This document shows positions 42,510-51,311 of a stretch of DNA of 64,000 nucleotides, one piece after another. A model generated the notes under the pieces. That model made no database searches and was not told the DNA's origin. It saw nothing but the letters and a program-made list of their open reading frames with translations. Origin of the DNA: JAVVEG01 sp032251455 (lineage in GTDB: Bacteria; Pseudomonadota; Gammaproteobacteria; Pseudomonadales; Pseudohongiellaceae); NCBI GenBank assembly GCA_032251455.1, contig JAVVEG010000013.1, positions 42,621-106,620 on the forward strand, in the 5' to 3' direction. A program made the position numbers and the translations under genes. Position 1 is the stretch's first letter, and every line of letters begins with the position of its first letter.

Positions 42510-43362
42510 CGGCCGGGCCAGGGTTGCCTTTCTCGGACCGCTGGGTACTTTTTCACATGCCGCCGTTGATTCGTATTTTGCCGATTCCGTTGACAAACTC
42601 AGTGTGTCCAGTATTGATGAGGTGTTTCTGGCCGTTGAAACGGACAGGGCTGAATACGGTGTGGTGCCAGTGGAGAATTCTACGGAAGGCGCAGTTACCA
42701 CTACCCAGGAATGCCTGATCGATACCAGTCTGCGCATCATGGCCGAGATTATCATTCCGGTCGTACACAATGTCTTGATCAGCCCCGAGGCGGCTGCCGA
42801 AGGGATTTGCAGGGTGGTTTCCCATCGGCAGTCCCTGGCACAATGCCGTGGCTGGCTGAAAAAAAACTGGCCCGGAATTGAGCAGCGGGAAGTCAGCAGC
42901 AATGCAGAGGCGGCTCGATTGGCAGCCGCCGATAAGACGACAGCGGCAATTGCCGGGCTGATGGCAGCCGAGACTTATGGCCTGTCGGTGCTGGCGGCAG
43001 GAATTCAGGATCGCAGCAATAATTCCACCCGGTTTCTGGTGATTGCCAGAGAATCTGCTGCTGCAACGGGCCATGACAAAACTTCGATTCTGGTTTATGC
43101 AGAGAACAAACCAGGCGCCTTGTTCAGGGTTCTGGAACCGTTCGCAACAAACCAGGTCAGCCTGACCAGAATCGAAACCAGGCCTGCCAGGGATGATATG
43201 TGGGCCTATGTCTTTTTTATCGATTTCGAAGGGCATGAGAACGATGAGCCAGTGCGCAATGTTTTCGCTCAGTTGCAACACTGTACAGTAAAGATCAAGA
43301 ATCTGGGTTCTTATCCGGCAGCTTCATCTGCTGCTGCTTCATCACTTTCCCTGGGAGACTGA
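42502..43362 (+). CDS. pheA: Prephenate dehydratase without chorismate mutase domain
   Basis: Converts prephenate to phenylpyruvate (286 residues). The PDT domain starts at once (VAFLGPLGTFSHAA) and includes VVPVENSTEGAV and the NSTRFLVI active-site motif. A C-terminal ACT domain (GALFRVLEPFATNQVSLTRIETRPA region) senses Phe. Gammaproteobacterial PheA normally carries ~90 N-terminal chorismate mutase residues; here ATG 42502 lies inside the end of gyrA and no such region exists. Neither serC nor hisC flanks it as in Pseudomonas. Confidence 0.95.
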   Translation: MIDGRARVAFLGPLGTFSHAAVDSYFADSVDKLSVSSIDEVFLAVETDRAEYGVVPVENSTEGAVTTTQECLIDTSLRIMAEIIIPVVHNVLISPEAAAEGICRVVSHRQSLAQCRGWLKKNWPGIEQREVSSNAEAARLAAADKTTAAIAGLMAAETYGLSVLAAGIQDRSNNSTRFLVIARESAAATGHDKTSILVYAENKPGALFRVLEPFATNQVSLTRIETRPARDDMWAYVFFIDFEGHENDEPVRNVFAQLQHCTVKIKNLGSYPAASSAAASSLSLGD

Positions 43363-43383
43363 CCAGTCCGGTTGAGAATTTTC

Positions 43384-45648
43384 ATGGAATTATTGCGCGG
43401 TAAAACGCTGCTGATTATTGGTTTGGGCCTGATTGGTGGTTCTCTGGCCAAGGCTCTCAAGAGGAACGGGGCCGGGGTGACCGTTTTTGCTTGCGGGCGC
43501 AATCAGGAGCAACTGGAAACTGCCTTGCTTGATGGCAGTATCGATGGCTGGTGCATCGATCCCGTTGAGCTTTCATTACAGGCAGACATCATCCTGCTGG
43601 CTGTACCCGTGCTCAGTGTGAAGCCTTTGCTGCAAACCCTGAAAGGAAACATGAAAGCTGGAGCCATCATTACCGATGCGGCCAGTGTCAAGGGCCGTAT
43701 TGTTGAGGACTTCAAGGCCACTCTGGGAGACGATTATCGATTTTTTATCCCCGGACACCCCATTGCCGGCTCAGAGAGAAGTGGCTACAGCGCTTCGCGC
43801 GATGATCTTTTTGTCAATCGAAAAGTCATCCTGACCCCTATGGCTGCGGCTGAGCCACTGGCTGTGCGCACGGTTGCGGCCCTGTGGCAGGTTTGTGGCG
43901 CCGAGGTGCATGGCATGCAGGTTCAACGCCATGATGAGGTGCTGGCGGCGACCAGTCATCTGCCACATTTGCTGGCATATACCCTGGTCAATACCTTGCT
44001 GGGCCATGGCGCGCAACGCGAACAACAGCAACAGGTTTTCGATTATGCTGCGGGAGGATTTGCTGATTTCACCCGGATTGCATCCAGCGACCCATTGATG
44101 TGGCGGGATATTTTCCTGAGCAATCAAACGGCAACAGTGAGCATACTGGATATCTACATACAGGACCTGCAAAGAATGCGGGAATTGATTCTGCAGGCCG
44201 AGGGAGACACCTTGCGACAGGAGTTTCAGCGTGCCAGGCAGGCAAGGAACCAGTTCATCAATCGGTTCGATGCCAATCGTAACAGAGAAGGCAATGGCCG
44301 CAGAGATCGACCTGCAAACATTCAGGAAGCAGACAACATGGATTATTTGGCAAGACCTGGTGGTCAGGTAAAGGGAGATATACGAGTCCCTGGAGATAAA
44401 TCGATATCGCACCGCGCTATTATTCTGGGGGCTCTGGCTCAGGGAGTGACCCGTGTCAGTGGATTCCTGGAAGGCGAGGATTCCCTGCATACCCTGCAGG
44501 CTTTTCGTGACATGGGGGTAGTGATTACTGGCCCGGAAAACGGTGAGCTGAGTATCTATGGGGTAGGCAGAAAGGGTCTGCAGGCTCCGCGAAAACCTTT
44601 GTATCTGGGTAATTCCGGAACCGCCATGCGTTTGCTTTGCGGGTTGTTGGCCGCGCAGACGTTTGACTCAGAGCTGAGCGGTGATAAATCCCTGAACCGC
44701 AGACCGATGCGACGGGTTTCCGAACCGCTGCAAAAAATGGGTGCGGTGGTGGAGACCGATGAACAAGGAACTCCTCCACTAAGAATCAAGGGCGCGAAAC
44801 TGCATGGCATCGACTATGTCATGCCCATGGCCAGTGCCCAGGTCAAATCCTGCCTGTTGCTGGCAGCCTTGTATGCAGAGGGCGAAACACGAATAACTGA
44901 ACCCGCACCTTGCCGGGACCACACAGAGCGCATGCTGTCAGGTTTTTCCTATCCACTGCAGCGCAGTGATGAGGGTCGGGTCTGCACCATTGCAGGAGGT
45001 CATGAGTTGCAGGCGACAGATATCGATGTGCCCGCAGATATCTCCTCTGCCGCCTTCTTCCTGGTGGCGGCGACGATAACTCCGGGAGCCGAGCTGCGTT
45101 TGCGTCATGTTGGCGTGAATCCTACCCGTACGGGCATCATTCATCTGCTCCAGGCCATGGGTGCGGATATCCGTCTTGAAAATACCAGCCAGGCTGGAGG
45201 GGAGCCGGTGGCGGATATTCTGGTACGGCATGCTCCCCTGCATGGCATCAATGTACCGGAAGCAGAAATTCCTCTGGCAATTGATGAGTTTCCCGTATTC
45301 TTCATCGCCGCAGCCTGTGCCGCTGGCGAAACGATCCTGCATGGTGCCGAGGAGCTCCGGGTCAAGGAAAGCGATCGCATCCAGGCCATGGCTGATGGTC
45401 TGAGTATCCTGGGCATTGAAAATGAAACCTTTGCCGATGGAATTCGTATCCGTGGTGGAGACATCCGGGGTGGGGAGATCAACAGCAAGGGGGATCATCG
45501 GATAGCGATGGCTTTCGCCGTTGCCTCTCTGCGCGCAGCCGAACCGATTGTTATTCGTGATTGTGCCAATGTGGCGACCTCTTTCCCCGGCTTTCTGACC
45601 CTGGCCAATGCAGTGGGCATGCAGGTGTCCGTACAGGGTCGCAATTGA
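43384..45648 (+). CDS. tyrA-aroA: Fused prephenate dehydrogenase and EPSP synthase (TyrA-AroA)
   Basis: Bifunctional protein of 754 residues. The TyrA part (about 1-290) begins with NAD motif LIIGLGLIGGSLAKAL and contains IPGHPIAGSERSGY. A charged linker leads to AroA (about 320-754), with VPGDKSISHRA, LGNSGTAMRLL and VKESDRIQAMADGL. Such fusions occur in Pseudomonas relatives. ATG 43384 is preferred; TTG 43372 is possible. ATG 44338, with AGGA ten bases upstream, could allow separate AroA synthesis. Confidence 0.96.
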   Translation: MELLRGKTLLIIGLGLIGGSLAKALKRNGAGVTVFACGRNQEQLETALLDGSIDGWCIDPVELSLQADIILLAVPVLSVKPLLQTLKGNMKAGAIITDAASVKGRIVEDFKATLGDDYRFFIPGHPIAGSERSGYSASRDDLFVNRKVILTPMAAAEPLAVRTVAALWQVCGAEVHGMQVQRHDEVLAATSHLPHLLAYTLVNTLLGHGAQREQQQQVFDYAAGGFADFTRIASSDPLMWRDIFLSNQTATVSILDIYIQDLQRMRELILQAEGDTLRQEFQRARQARNQFINRFDANRNREGNGRRDRPANIQEADNMDYLARPGGQVKGDIRVPGDKSISHRAIILGALAQGVTRVSGFLEGEDSLHTLQAFRDMGVVITGPENGELSIYGVGRKGLQAPRKPLYLGNSGTAMRLLCGLLAAQTFDSELSGDKSLNRRPMRRVSEPLQKMGAVVETDEQGTPPLRIKGAKLHGIDYVMPMASAQVKSCLLLAALYAEGETRITEPAPCRDHTERMLSGFSYPLQRSDEGRVCTIAGGHELQATDIDVPADISSAAFFLVAATITPGAELRLRHVGVNPTRTGIIHLLQAMGADIRLENTSQAGGEPVADILVRHAPLHGINVPEAEIPLAIDEFPVFFIAAACAAGETILHGAEELRVKESDRIQAMADGLSILGIENETFADGIRIRGGDIRGGEINSKGDHRIAMAFAVASLRAAEPIVIRDCANVATSFPGFLTLANAVGMQVSVQGRN

Positions 45649-45649
45649 T

Positions 45650-46306
45650 ATGAAGGCGCCGGTATTGACAATTGACGGACCGGGTGGCGCAGGCAAGGGG
45701 ACGGTAAGCTGTCTGCTGGCCTCACGGCTGGGTTGGCATTATCTGGATAGTGGGGCCATGTACAGAGCTCTGGGACTGGCTGCCAGCAAGGCCGGTGTGG
45801 CATTTGATGATGCAGCGGCCCTGGCCGAACTGGCCGCTAACATGCAATTGCATTTTGGTTCCGGTGAGGATGCCGCTGTGTATCTGGATAATGAGGAAGT
45901 TTCGGCCTTGATTCGCAGCGAGAAGGGCGGCAATCTGGCTTCCCTGGTCGCCGTACATCCGCAGGTGAGAAGGGCATTGCTGGCGCGTCAGCGTGACTAC
46001 CGTCAACTGCCGGGACTGGTCGCTGACGGGCGAGATATGGGGACAGTGGTGTTTCCGGACGCCACCTGGAAGGTGTTTCTTACAGCGAGTGCGCAAGAGC
46101 GCGCACAGAGGCGATATAAGCAGTTGATTGCAAAGGGTATTGATGTTAAGCTCAGCACCCTTTTGCAGGAAATCAGGGAGCGAGATGAGCGAGACATCAA
46201 TCGCAGCGAGTCTCCACTGAAGCCTGCCGGGGATGCAGTCACCATTGATACTACCGGTTTGAGTATTGATCAGGTGGTTCGGCAGATAGAGTCTCTGCTG
46301 GTCTAG
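45650..46306 (+). CDS. cmk: Cytidylate kinase
   Basis: Phosphorylates CMP and dCMP (218 residues). P-loop DGPGGAGKGTVS is at residues 8-19, followed by YLDSGAMYRALGLAA and VADGRDMGTVVFPDA, the CMP-binding signature. It begins one base after the aroA stop and precedes rpsA, the widely conserved aroA-cmk-rpsA order. Confidence 0.97.
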   Translation: MKAPVLTIDGPGGAGKGTVSCLLASRLGWHYLDSGAMYRALGLAASKAGVAFDDAAALAELAANMQLHFGSGEDAAVYLDNEEVSALIRSEKGGNLASLVAVHPQVRRALLARQRDYRQLPGLVADGRDMGTVVFPDATWKVFLTASAQERAQRRYKQLIAKGIDVKLSTLLQEIRERDERDINRSESPLKPAGDAVTIDTTGLSIDQVVRQIESLLV

Positions 46307-46544
46307 ATCGTACCAAATCCAGTCGTTTTGCTGGAGTTTGAAGTGCATGTCCTGTTACCGGAGCAACCAGCGATTGTCCGGAGCAGGGCGGTTAGTCATT
46401 GGCCCGTACCTGCTGGGGTGCGGTTATTAAAGTTGTATTTCCCTTTTGTAAACCCCTGCCGTGAAGCCGGAGGTTACTTGCCGGGTTGTGGGCTGTGGGT
46501 GTCAGAAGTAAGAATGCGACCATTATTTATCATAGGAAAATGAG
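46307..46544 (+). promoter_or_regulatory. rpsA leader region
   Basis: This 238-base spacer is too structured and too poor in codon character to be a gene. It contains TTATTAAAGTTGTATTTCCC (46424-46443) and GC-rich segments near 46458-46500. Ribosomal protein S1 represses its own translation in related bacteria. No unambiguous -35/-10 pair was found. Confidence 0.35.
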
Positions 46545-48221
46545 ATGAGTGAAAGCTTTGCAGAACTGTTTGAACAAAGTCTGAACGACGTAGACATGAC
46601 CCCTGGCGCCATTGTTACTGGTACCGTAATCGATATAGATTCCGATTGGGTGACTGTTCACGCAGGTTTGAAATCCGAAGGTGTCATTCCCCGCAACCAG
46701 TTTCTGGATGAAAGCGGTGCCTTCCATCTGAATATTGGTGACCAGGTCAAAGTAGCCCTGGAAACCGTCGAAGACGGATTTGGTGAAACCCGTCTGTCCC
46801 GTGAAAAAGCCCGTCGTGCCGAATCCTGGATGGTGCTCGAAGATGCCTTCGAGAAGAACGAAGTGGTCATGGGCGTCATCAATGGCAAGGTCAAGGGTGG
46901 CTTTACTGTCGATCTGAATAATATCCGTGCCTTCCTGCCTGGTTCCCTGGTGGATGTGCGTCCAGTTCGTGACACGACCCATCTGGAAGGTCAGGAACTG
47001 GAGTTCAAACTGATCAAGCTGGATCAGAAGCGCAATAATGTCGTGGTCTCGCGCCGGGCGGTACTGGAAGCGGTCAGCACGGAAGAGCGTGATGAACTGC
47101 TGGCCCGTCTGCAGGAAGGTATTTCTGTCAAGGGCGTGGTCAAGAACCTGACCGATTATGGTGCCTTTGTGGACCTGGGTGGAGTTGACGGCCTGTTGCA
47201 TATCACCGATATGTCCTGGAAGCGAATCAAGCATCCAAGTGAGATTGTCAATGTGGGTGATGAGATAAAGGTCAAGGTGTTGAAGTATGACCGTGAACGC
47301 AATCGGGTTTCTCTCGGCCTGAAACAACTCGGTGAAGATCCCTGGGTGGCCATCAAGGCGCGTTACCCGGAAAACACCCGGGTCAAGGCTACCGTTACCA
47401 ACCTGACCGATTACGGTTGTTTTGCCGAACTGGAAGAAGGCGTCGAGGGGCTGGTGCATGTTTCCGAAATGGACTGGACCAACAAGAATGTACATCCTTC
47501 CAAGATCGTTCAGCTGGGCGATGAAGTCGAAGTGATGATTCTGGATATCGATGAGGACAGACGTCGTATTTCCCTGGGTATTAAACAATGCTTCCAGAAT
47601 CCATGGGATCGTTTTGCCGAACAGTTCAATAAAGGTGACAAGATCAGTGGCAGCATCAAGTCCATCACTGATTTTGGTATCTTCATCGGTCTGGATGGTA
47701 ATATCGATGGCCTGGTTCACCTGTCGGATATCTCCTGGGAAGAACCGGGTGAAGAAGCTGTTCGTGAGTACAAGAAAGGGGATGAAATCGAGACAGTCAT
47801 TCTGTCTGTCGACCCTGAACGCGAGCGCATCTCCCTGGGCATCAAGCAACTGACGGATGATCCATTTGCCAATTATGTGGGCGAATTCGAAAAGGGCAGT
47901 ATCGTCAAGGGCACGATAACCGAAGTGGATGCCAAGTCTGCAAAAGTCAGTCTCAAGGATGGCGTTGAAGGCTTGCTGCGTGCTTCTGAAATCAGCCGTG
48001 ACAAGGTGGAAGATGCACGTAATGTGTTGAATGTTGGTGATGAGATCGAAGTCAAGGTCATCAGTGTTGATCGCAAGAGCCGCGTGCTTGGCCTGTCAGT
48101 GAAAGCCATTGAAATGGACGATGAGAAATCGGCTATCCAGGATCATCGCAATCAGGAGCCGGTTGCTGCAGGTCCAACCACAATTGGTGATCTGATCAAA
48201 GCCCAGATGGATAAAAAGTAG
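46545..48221 (+). CDS. rpsA: 30S ribosomal protein S1
   Basis: RNA-binding ribosomal protein of 558 residues with six S1 domains (roughly 21-87, 105-171, 192-260, 277-347, 364-434, 451-520). Repeated VKNLTDYGAFVDLGGVDGLLHITDM-type strands show this. It recruits mRNA to the 30S subunit. ATAGGAAAATGAG precedes ATG 46545. It is followed by ihfB, the standard neighbour. Confidence 0.98.
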   Translation: MSESFAELFEQSLNDVDMTPGAIVTGTVIDIDSDWVTVHAGLKSEGVIPRNQFLDESGAFHLNIGDQVKVALETVEDGFGETRLSREKARRAESWMVLEDAFEKNEVVMGVINGKVKGGFTVDLNNIRAFLPGSLVDVRPVRDTTHLEGQELEFKLIKLDQKRNNVVVSRRAVLEAVSTEERDELLARLQEGISVKGVVKNLTDYGAFVDLGGVDGLLHITDMSWKRIKHPSEIVNVGDEIKVKVLKYDRERNRVSLGLKQLGEDPWVAIKARYPENTRVKATVTNLTDYGCFAELEEGVEGLVHVSEMDWTNKNVHPSKIVQLGDEVEVMILDIDEDRRRISLGIKQCFQNPWDRFAEQFNKGDKISGSIKSITDFGIFIGLDGNIDGLVHLSDISWEEPGEEAVREYKKGDEIETVILSVDPERERISLGIKQLTDDPFANYVGEFEKGSIVKGTITEVDAKSAKVSLKDGVEGLLRASEISRDKVEDARNVLNVGDEIEVKVISVDRKSRVLGLSVKAIEMDDEKSAIQDHRNQEPVAAGPTTIGDLIKAQMDKK

Positions 48222-48266
48222 TACCGGATAGTAGTGTTCCAGGTGTCGTTCTAAAAGGGAAACGCC

Positions 48267-48569
48267 ATGACAAAATCTGAACTGATTGACCGTATTGCCG
48301 CTAAACAGACGCAATTGTCAGCAAAGGATGTTGAGTTTGCAGTAAAGGCAATCATTGAGTATATGTCTCAGGTCATGGCAGATGGAGGACGCATTGAAAT
48401 CAGGGGGTTCGGCAGTTTTTCGCTGCACTATCGTGTGCCGCGGGTAGGCCGCAACCCCAAGACTGGTTCTCCGGTGAAATTGAATGGAAAATACGTTCCC
48501 CATTTCAAACCCGGCAAGGAATTGCGTGACAGGGTTAATCTTGGCTTGGAGCAAAACCAGAGTTCCTGA
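48267..48569 (+). CDS. ihfB: Integration host factor beta subunit
   Basis: DNA-bending protein, 100 residues. It pairs with IhfA, encoded at 63187-63495. RIEIRGFGSFSLHYR and the DNA-intercalating arm VGRNPKTGSPVKL are diagnostic. AAAAGGGAAA lies before the ATG. RpoN promoters such as that at 298-313 often need IHF. A perfect hairpin follows the stop. Confidence 0.97.
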   Translation: MTKSELIDRIAAKQTQLSAKDVEFAVKAIIEYMSQVMADGGRIEIRGFGSFSLHYRVPRVGRNPKTGSPVKLNGKYVPHFKPGKELRDRVNLGLEQNQSS

Positions 48570-48572
48570 CAG

Positions 48573-48594
48573 AATCCTGCCGCCAGGCAGGATT
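48573..48594 (+). other. Perfect hairpin between ihfB and lapA
   Basis: AATCCTGCC, loop GCCA, and GGCAGGATT make a 9-bp GC-rich stem four bases after the ihfB stop. The next bases (GCTGTA) are not a T-tract, so it is more likely an mRNA-stabilising or attenuating structure than a full terminator. Confidence 0.65.
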
Positions 48595-48623
48595 GCTGTA
48601 TCCGGTCTGAAGGATTGCTGAAT

Positions 48624-48995
48624 ATGCGCAGACTGATTCAAATCCTGACGGGTCTTTTGCTGTTTTGCATCCTGCTGTTCAGTATTTCATTCTCACTTCT
48701 CAACAGAACGCCCATACCATTGAATTTTGGTCTGTCCAGTTTGCCTGCGCAACCCGTTTCTGTATGGATCATCAGTGCTTTCTGTCTGGGCGGTATCCTG
48801 GGTCTTTTACTGGGCAGCAGGCTGCTGTCACGATTGCGTAACAGAAATGCCCTGAGACGTTTGCGCAAAGAACTGCTAAGCAGTCAACGTGAAATCAAGG
48901 ATCTGAAAATTACGCTTCGACGCATGACACCTCTTGCTGAAAATGAAACGGGCCTGCAGACACAGATCTCACAACAAACCAAAGAGGGAAAATGA
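48624..48995 (+). CDS. lapA: LapA family (DUF1049) membrane protein
   Basis: Protein of 123 residues with two transmembrane helices (about 6-28 and 45-67) and a basic, coiled-coil C-terminus, typical of LapA/YciS. In E. coli it works with LapB to control LpxC turnover and lipopolysaccharide amount. ATG 48624 is nine bases after AAGGA. No lapB follows; pyrF overlaps by four bases. Confidence 0.92.
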   Translation: MRRLIQILTGLLLFCILLFSISFSLLNRTPIPLNFGLSSLPAQPVSVWIISAFCLGGILGLLLGSRLLSRLRNRNALRRLRKELLSSQREIKDLKITLRRMTPLAENETGLQTQISQQTKEGK

Positions 48996-49699
48996 GTCTC
49001 GATCACAATCGCATTATCGTAGCTCTTGATTTTGATACTGCAAAGGAAGCACTGGATTTAAGCCGCAAGCTGGACCCTTCCCAATGCAGATTGAAAGTAG
49101 GCAAGGAACTTTTTACCAGTGCTGGTCCCGATCTTGTCAGGCAACTCATCGCGCTTGGCTTTGATGTGTTTCTGGACCTTAAATTCCATGATATTCCGAA
49201 TACGGTCGCCAAGGCGGTTTCCGCTGCCTGCCGGTTGGGTGTCTGGATGGTCAATGTCCATGCTGCCGGAGGTGCCGGCATGATGCGGGCTGCCCATGAA
49301 GCCGTTGCCAATGCCGAGCATAAACCCCTGTTGATAGCGGTAACCGTGTTGACCAGTATGGCACAGGAAGATCTGGCTGCCGTTGGTGTTGATCGCTCAC
49401 CTTTGGAGCAGGTACAAAGGCTGGCCGCCCTGGCCGCAGAGTCAGGTATGGATGGCGTGGTGTGTTCGGCGCAGGAGGTGACAGCCCTGCGGGCCTTGCT
49501 GAACCATGATTTCATCCTGGTTACGCCAGGCATCCGACCGCAAGGCGATGCTGCGCAGGATCAAAAACGGATCGTGACGCCACGTGAAGCCTTGCGTCTG
49601 GGCAGTAACTATCTGGTTATCGGCAGGCCAGTGACCCAGGCACGTGAGCCGGGCTTGAAGCTGGCACAGATACAACGGGAGATTGCTGGCAGTATTTGA
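48992..49699 (+). CDS. pyrF: Orotidine-5'-phosphate decarboxylase
   Basis: Last step of UMP synthesis, 235 residues. The active-site signature FLDLKFHDIPNTVAKA supplies catalytic Asp and Lys. IVALDFDTAKEA, VTPGIRPQGD and YLVIGRPVTQA complete the TIM-barrel ligands. ATGA overlap with lapA implies coupling, an arrangement also seen in enterobacteria and pseudomonads. Confidence 0.97.
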   Translation: MSLDHNRIIVALDFDTAKEALDLSRKLDPSQCRLKVGKELFTSAGPDLVRQLIALGFDVFLDLKFHDIPNTVAKAVSAACRLGVWMVNVHAAGGAGMMRAAHEAVANAEHKPLLIAVTVLTSMAQEDLAAVGVDRSPLEQVQRLAALAAESGMDGVVCSAQEVTALRALLNHDFILVTPGIRPQGDAAQDQKRIVTPREALRLGSNYLVIGRPVTQAREPGLKLAQIQREIAGSI

Positions 49700-49846
49700 G
49701 AACTCTGCTACAGTGTTTATGCAGCGGGAATGCTGCGCTATTAACCCTGACCATGCTGACTGTCATCAGTGTTCGGATTGACAAGACTGGCAGGACTGAC
49801 AGGGCAGGGAAATCAAGCCAACATGGATCAACAAAAGGAGTTGTTT

Positions 49847-50173
49847 ATGAAAATGCTGTTTTTGCACAAGTTGTTGCTGTCTGAGTTTTTGTTTGCCATG
49901 GTGCTGTTGGGCCAGACCGCCCATGCGACACAGTCTGAAGAATCATCAGCCGAAATGACCATAACCATGCCATGGGTGAATATCAACACCGCTGACGCAC
50001 CGACTCTCGCAATTGCCCTGGACGGAGTCGGTGAGTCACGGGCGGAAGATATTGTCGCCTACCGTGAGCAACATGGAGAGTTCAAGAGTATCGAGGCCCT
50101 GGCTGAGGTGCGCGGTATCGGGCCAGCGACCGTTGAACGCAATCGCGATAGAATCCGGATTGCGGAAGAGTAA
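49847..50173 (+). CDS. comEA: ComEA-like helix-hairpin-helix DNA-binding protein
   Basis: Secreted protein of 108 residues. A signal peptide (about 1-28, ending AHAT) is followed by a tandem HhH domain with VNINTADAPTLAIALDGVG and VRGIGPATVERNRDRI. ComEA proteins bind incoming DNA in the periplasm during natural transformation. ATG 49847 is six bases after AAAGGAG, which decides against upstream ATGs. It resembles the comEA gene near wbpM in Pseudomonas. Confidence 0.93.
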   Translation: MKMLFLHKLLLSEFLFAMVLLGQTAHATQSEESSAEMTITMPWVNINTADAPTLAIALDGVGESRAEDIVAYREQHGEFKSIEALAEVRGIGPATVERNRDRIRIAEE

Positions 50174-50282
50174 CAATAAGAAAGCACAGCAAGCTGTCTG
50201 TTCCGGGCACCTGAGCAGCCGCTGCAGGTTGCCCGGAGCAACGCTGGTCTGTGTCAGGGTGATGGTTTTTGGAGGGGCGCTG

Positions 50283-51311
50283 ATGTTGATTGCCATGTTG
50301 CTTATTGGGGTCTTTGTGCTGGCTCTGGTACTGACAGGCCTGGTGATCCGTATTGCCAATCGACATCGTCTGCTCGATATACCTGAACAACGCAGTGCGC
50401 ACAGCCAGCCCACGCCAACCGCTGGCGGACTGGCCATCGCAAGTGCCTACGGCTGTGGTGTTCTGGTGGGGTACAGTCAAGGCATCATCAGCGCGGATAT
50501 GACAATCCTGCTGATTCCAGGATTTATTCTTGCCGGTCTGGGCTTGCTGGATGATCGTCACTATCTCGGTGTTCGCTGGCGTATAGGTACCCACGTGTTG
50601 CTGGCGACACTCACCAGTTTGTTCATTGGCATGCTACCCCCGATTCCTGTTGGTTCCTGGTTCCTCCCTGTTGGTGTCTGGTCTTTACCCGTGATGATGA
50701 TGATTATGGTCTGGGCGACCAATCTGTATAATTTCATGGATGGGATAGATGGTCTGGCGGCTGCACAGAGCTGCTTTCTGTGTCTGAGTGCTGCCGGATT
50801 GATTTGGAGTGGCGGGGATCACAAAAACAGTCTTGCATTCCTGTTACTGTTTGTTGCAAGTATGGGTTTTCTGGTTTGGAACTGGTCTCCGGCAAAAATT
50901 TTCATGGGAGATACCGGCAGTGGTTTTCTGGGTTTTATGTTGGCGGCGATGGCCTTGATAAGCATCGGTGAGGCAAGGATGAGTCCCTGGAGTTGGGTGC
51001 TCTTGCCGGCAGTGTTCATTGTTGATGCGACCACGACCCTGCTGCGGCGACTGTTCGGTGGCAAAATCTGGTATCAGGCACACAATTGCCATGCCTATCA
51101 GCACGCTGCCCGCCGTTATGGACACCGTCGGGTAACCCTGGCTGTCATGGCAATCAACCTGCTATGGTTGTTGCCCTTGAGCCTGTTGACCGAAAATGCG
51201 CCGCAATATGGAGTTTATTATGCCACCATGGGTATACTGCCTTTGCTGTGGCTATCACTGCGAATGCAGGCAGGAGAGGAAAATATAAAAATGCAGCCAG
51301 GAAGCTTATGA
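50283..51311 (+). CDS. wbpL: WbpL/WecA-type sugar-1-phosphate transferase
   Basis: Polyprenyl-phosphate sugar-1-phosphate transferase of 342 residues with about ten transmembrane helices. HSQPTPTAGGLAIA, catalytic LLDDRHYLGV, NLYNFMDGIDGLAA and FMGDTGSGFLGF match the glycosyltransferase-4 family, and NCHAYQHAARR is the sugar-specificity loop. It starts O-antigen or exopolysaccharide repeat units on undecaprenyl phosphate. ATG 50283 lies seven bases after GGAGG. It overlaps the next gene by four bases. Confidence 0.88.
   Translation: MLIAMLLIGVFVLALVLTGLVIRIANRHRLLDIPEQRSAHSQPTPTAGGLAIASAYGCGVLVGYSQGIISADMTILLIPGFILAGLGLLDDRHYLGVRWRIGTHVLLATLTSLFIGMLPPIPVGSWFLPVGVWSLPVMMMIMVWATNLYNFMDGIDGLAAAQSCFLCLSAAGLIWSGGDHKNSLAFLLLFVASMGFLVWNWSPAKIFMGDTGSGFLGFMLAAMALISIGEARMSPWSWVLLPAVFIVDATTTLLRRLFGGKIWYQAHNCHAYQHAARRYGHRRVTLAVMAINLLWLLPLSLLTENAPQYGVYYATMGILPLLWLSLRMQAGEENIKMQPGSL

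Noticed and set aside
46328..46543. Small plus-strand frame of 71 codons upstream of rpsA
   Set aside because: No ribosome site, atypical composition, and it fills a known leader region of rpsA.
46530..47849. Minus-strand open frame of about 439 codons opposite rpsA
   Set aside because: It is fully antisense to a certain S1 gene with strongly biased codons, has no ribosome site, and its composition (many His, Gln, Asp) is typical of a shadow frame.
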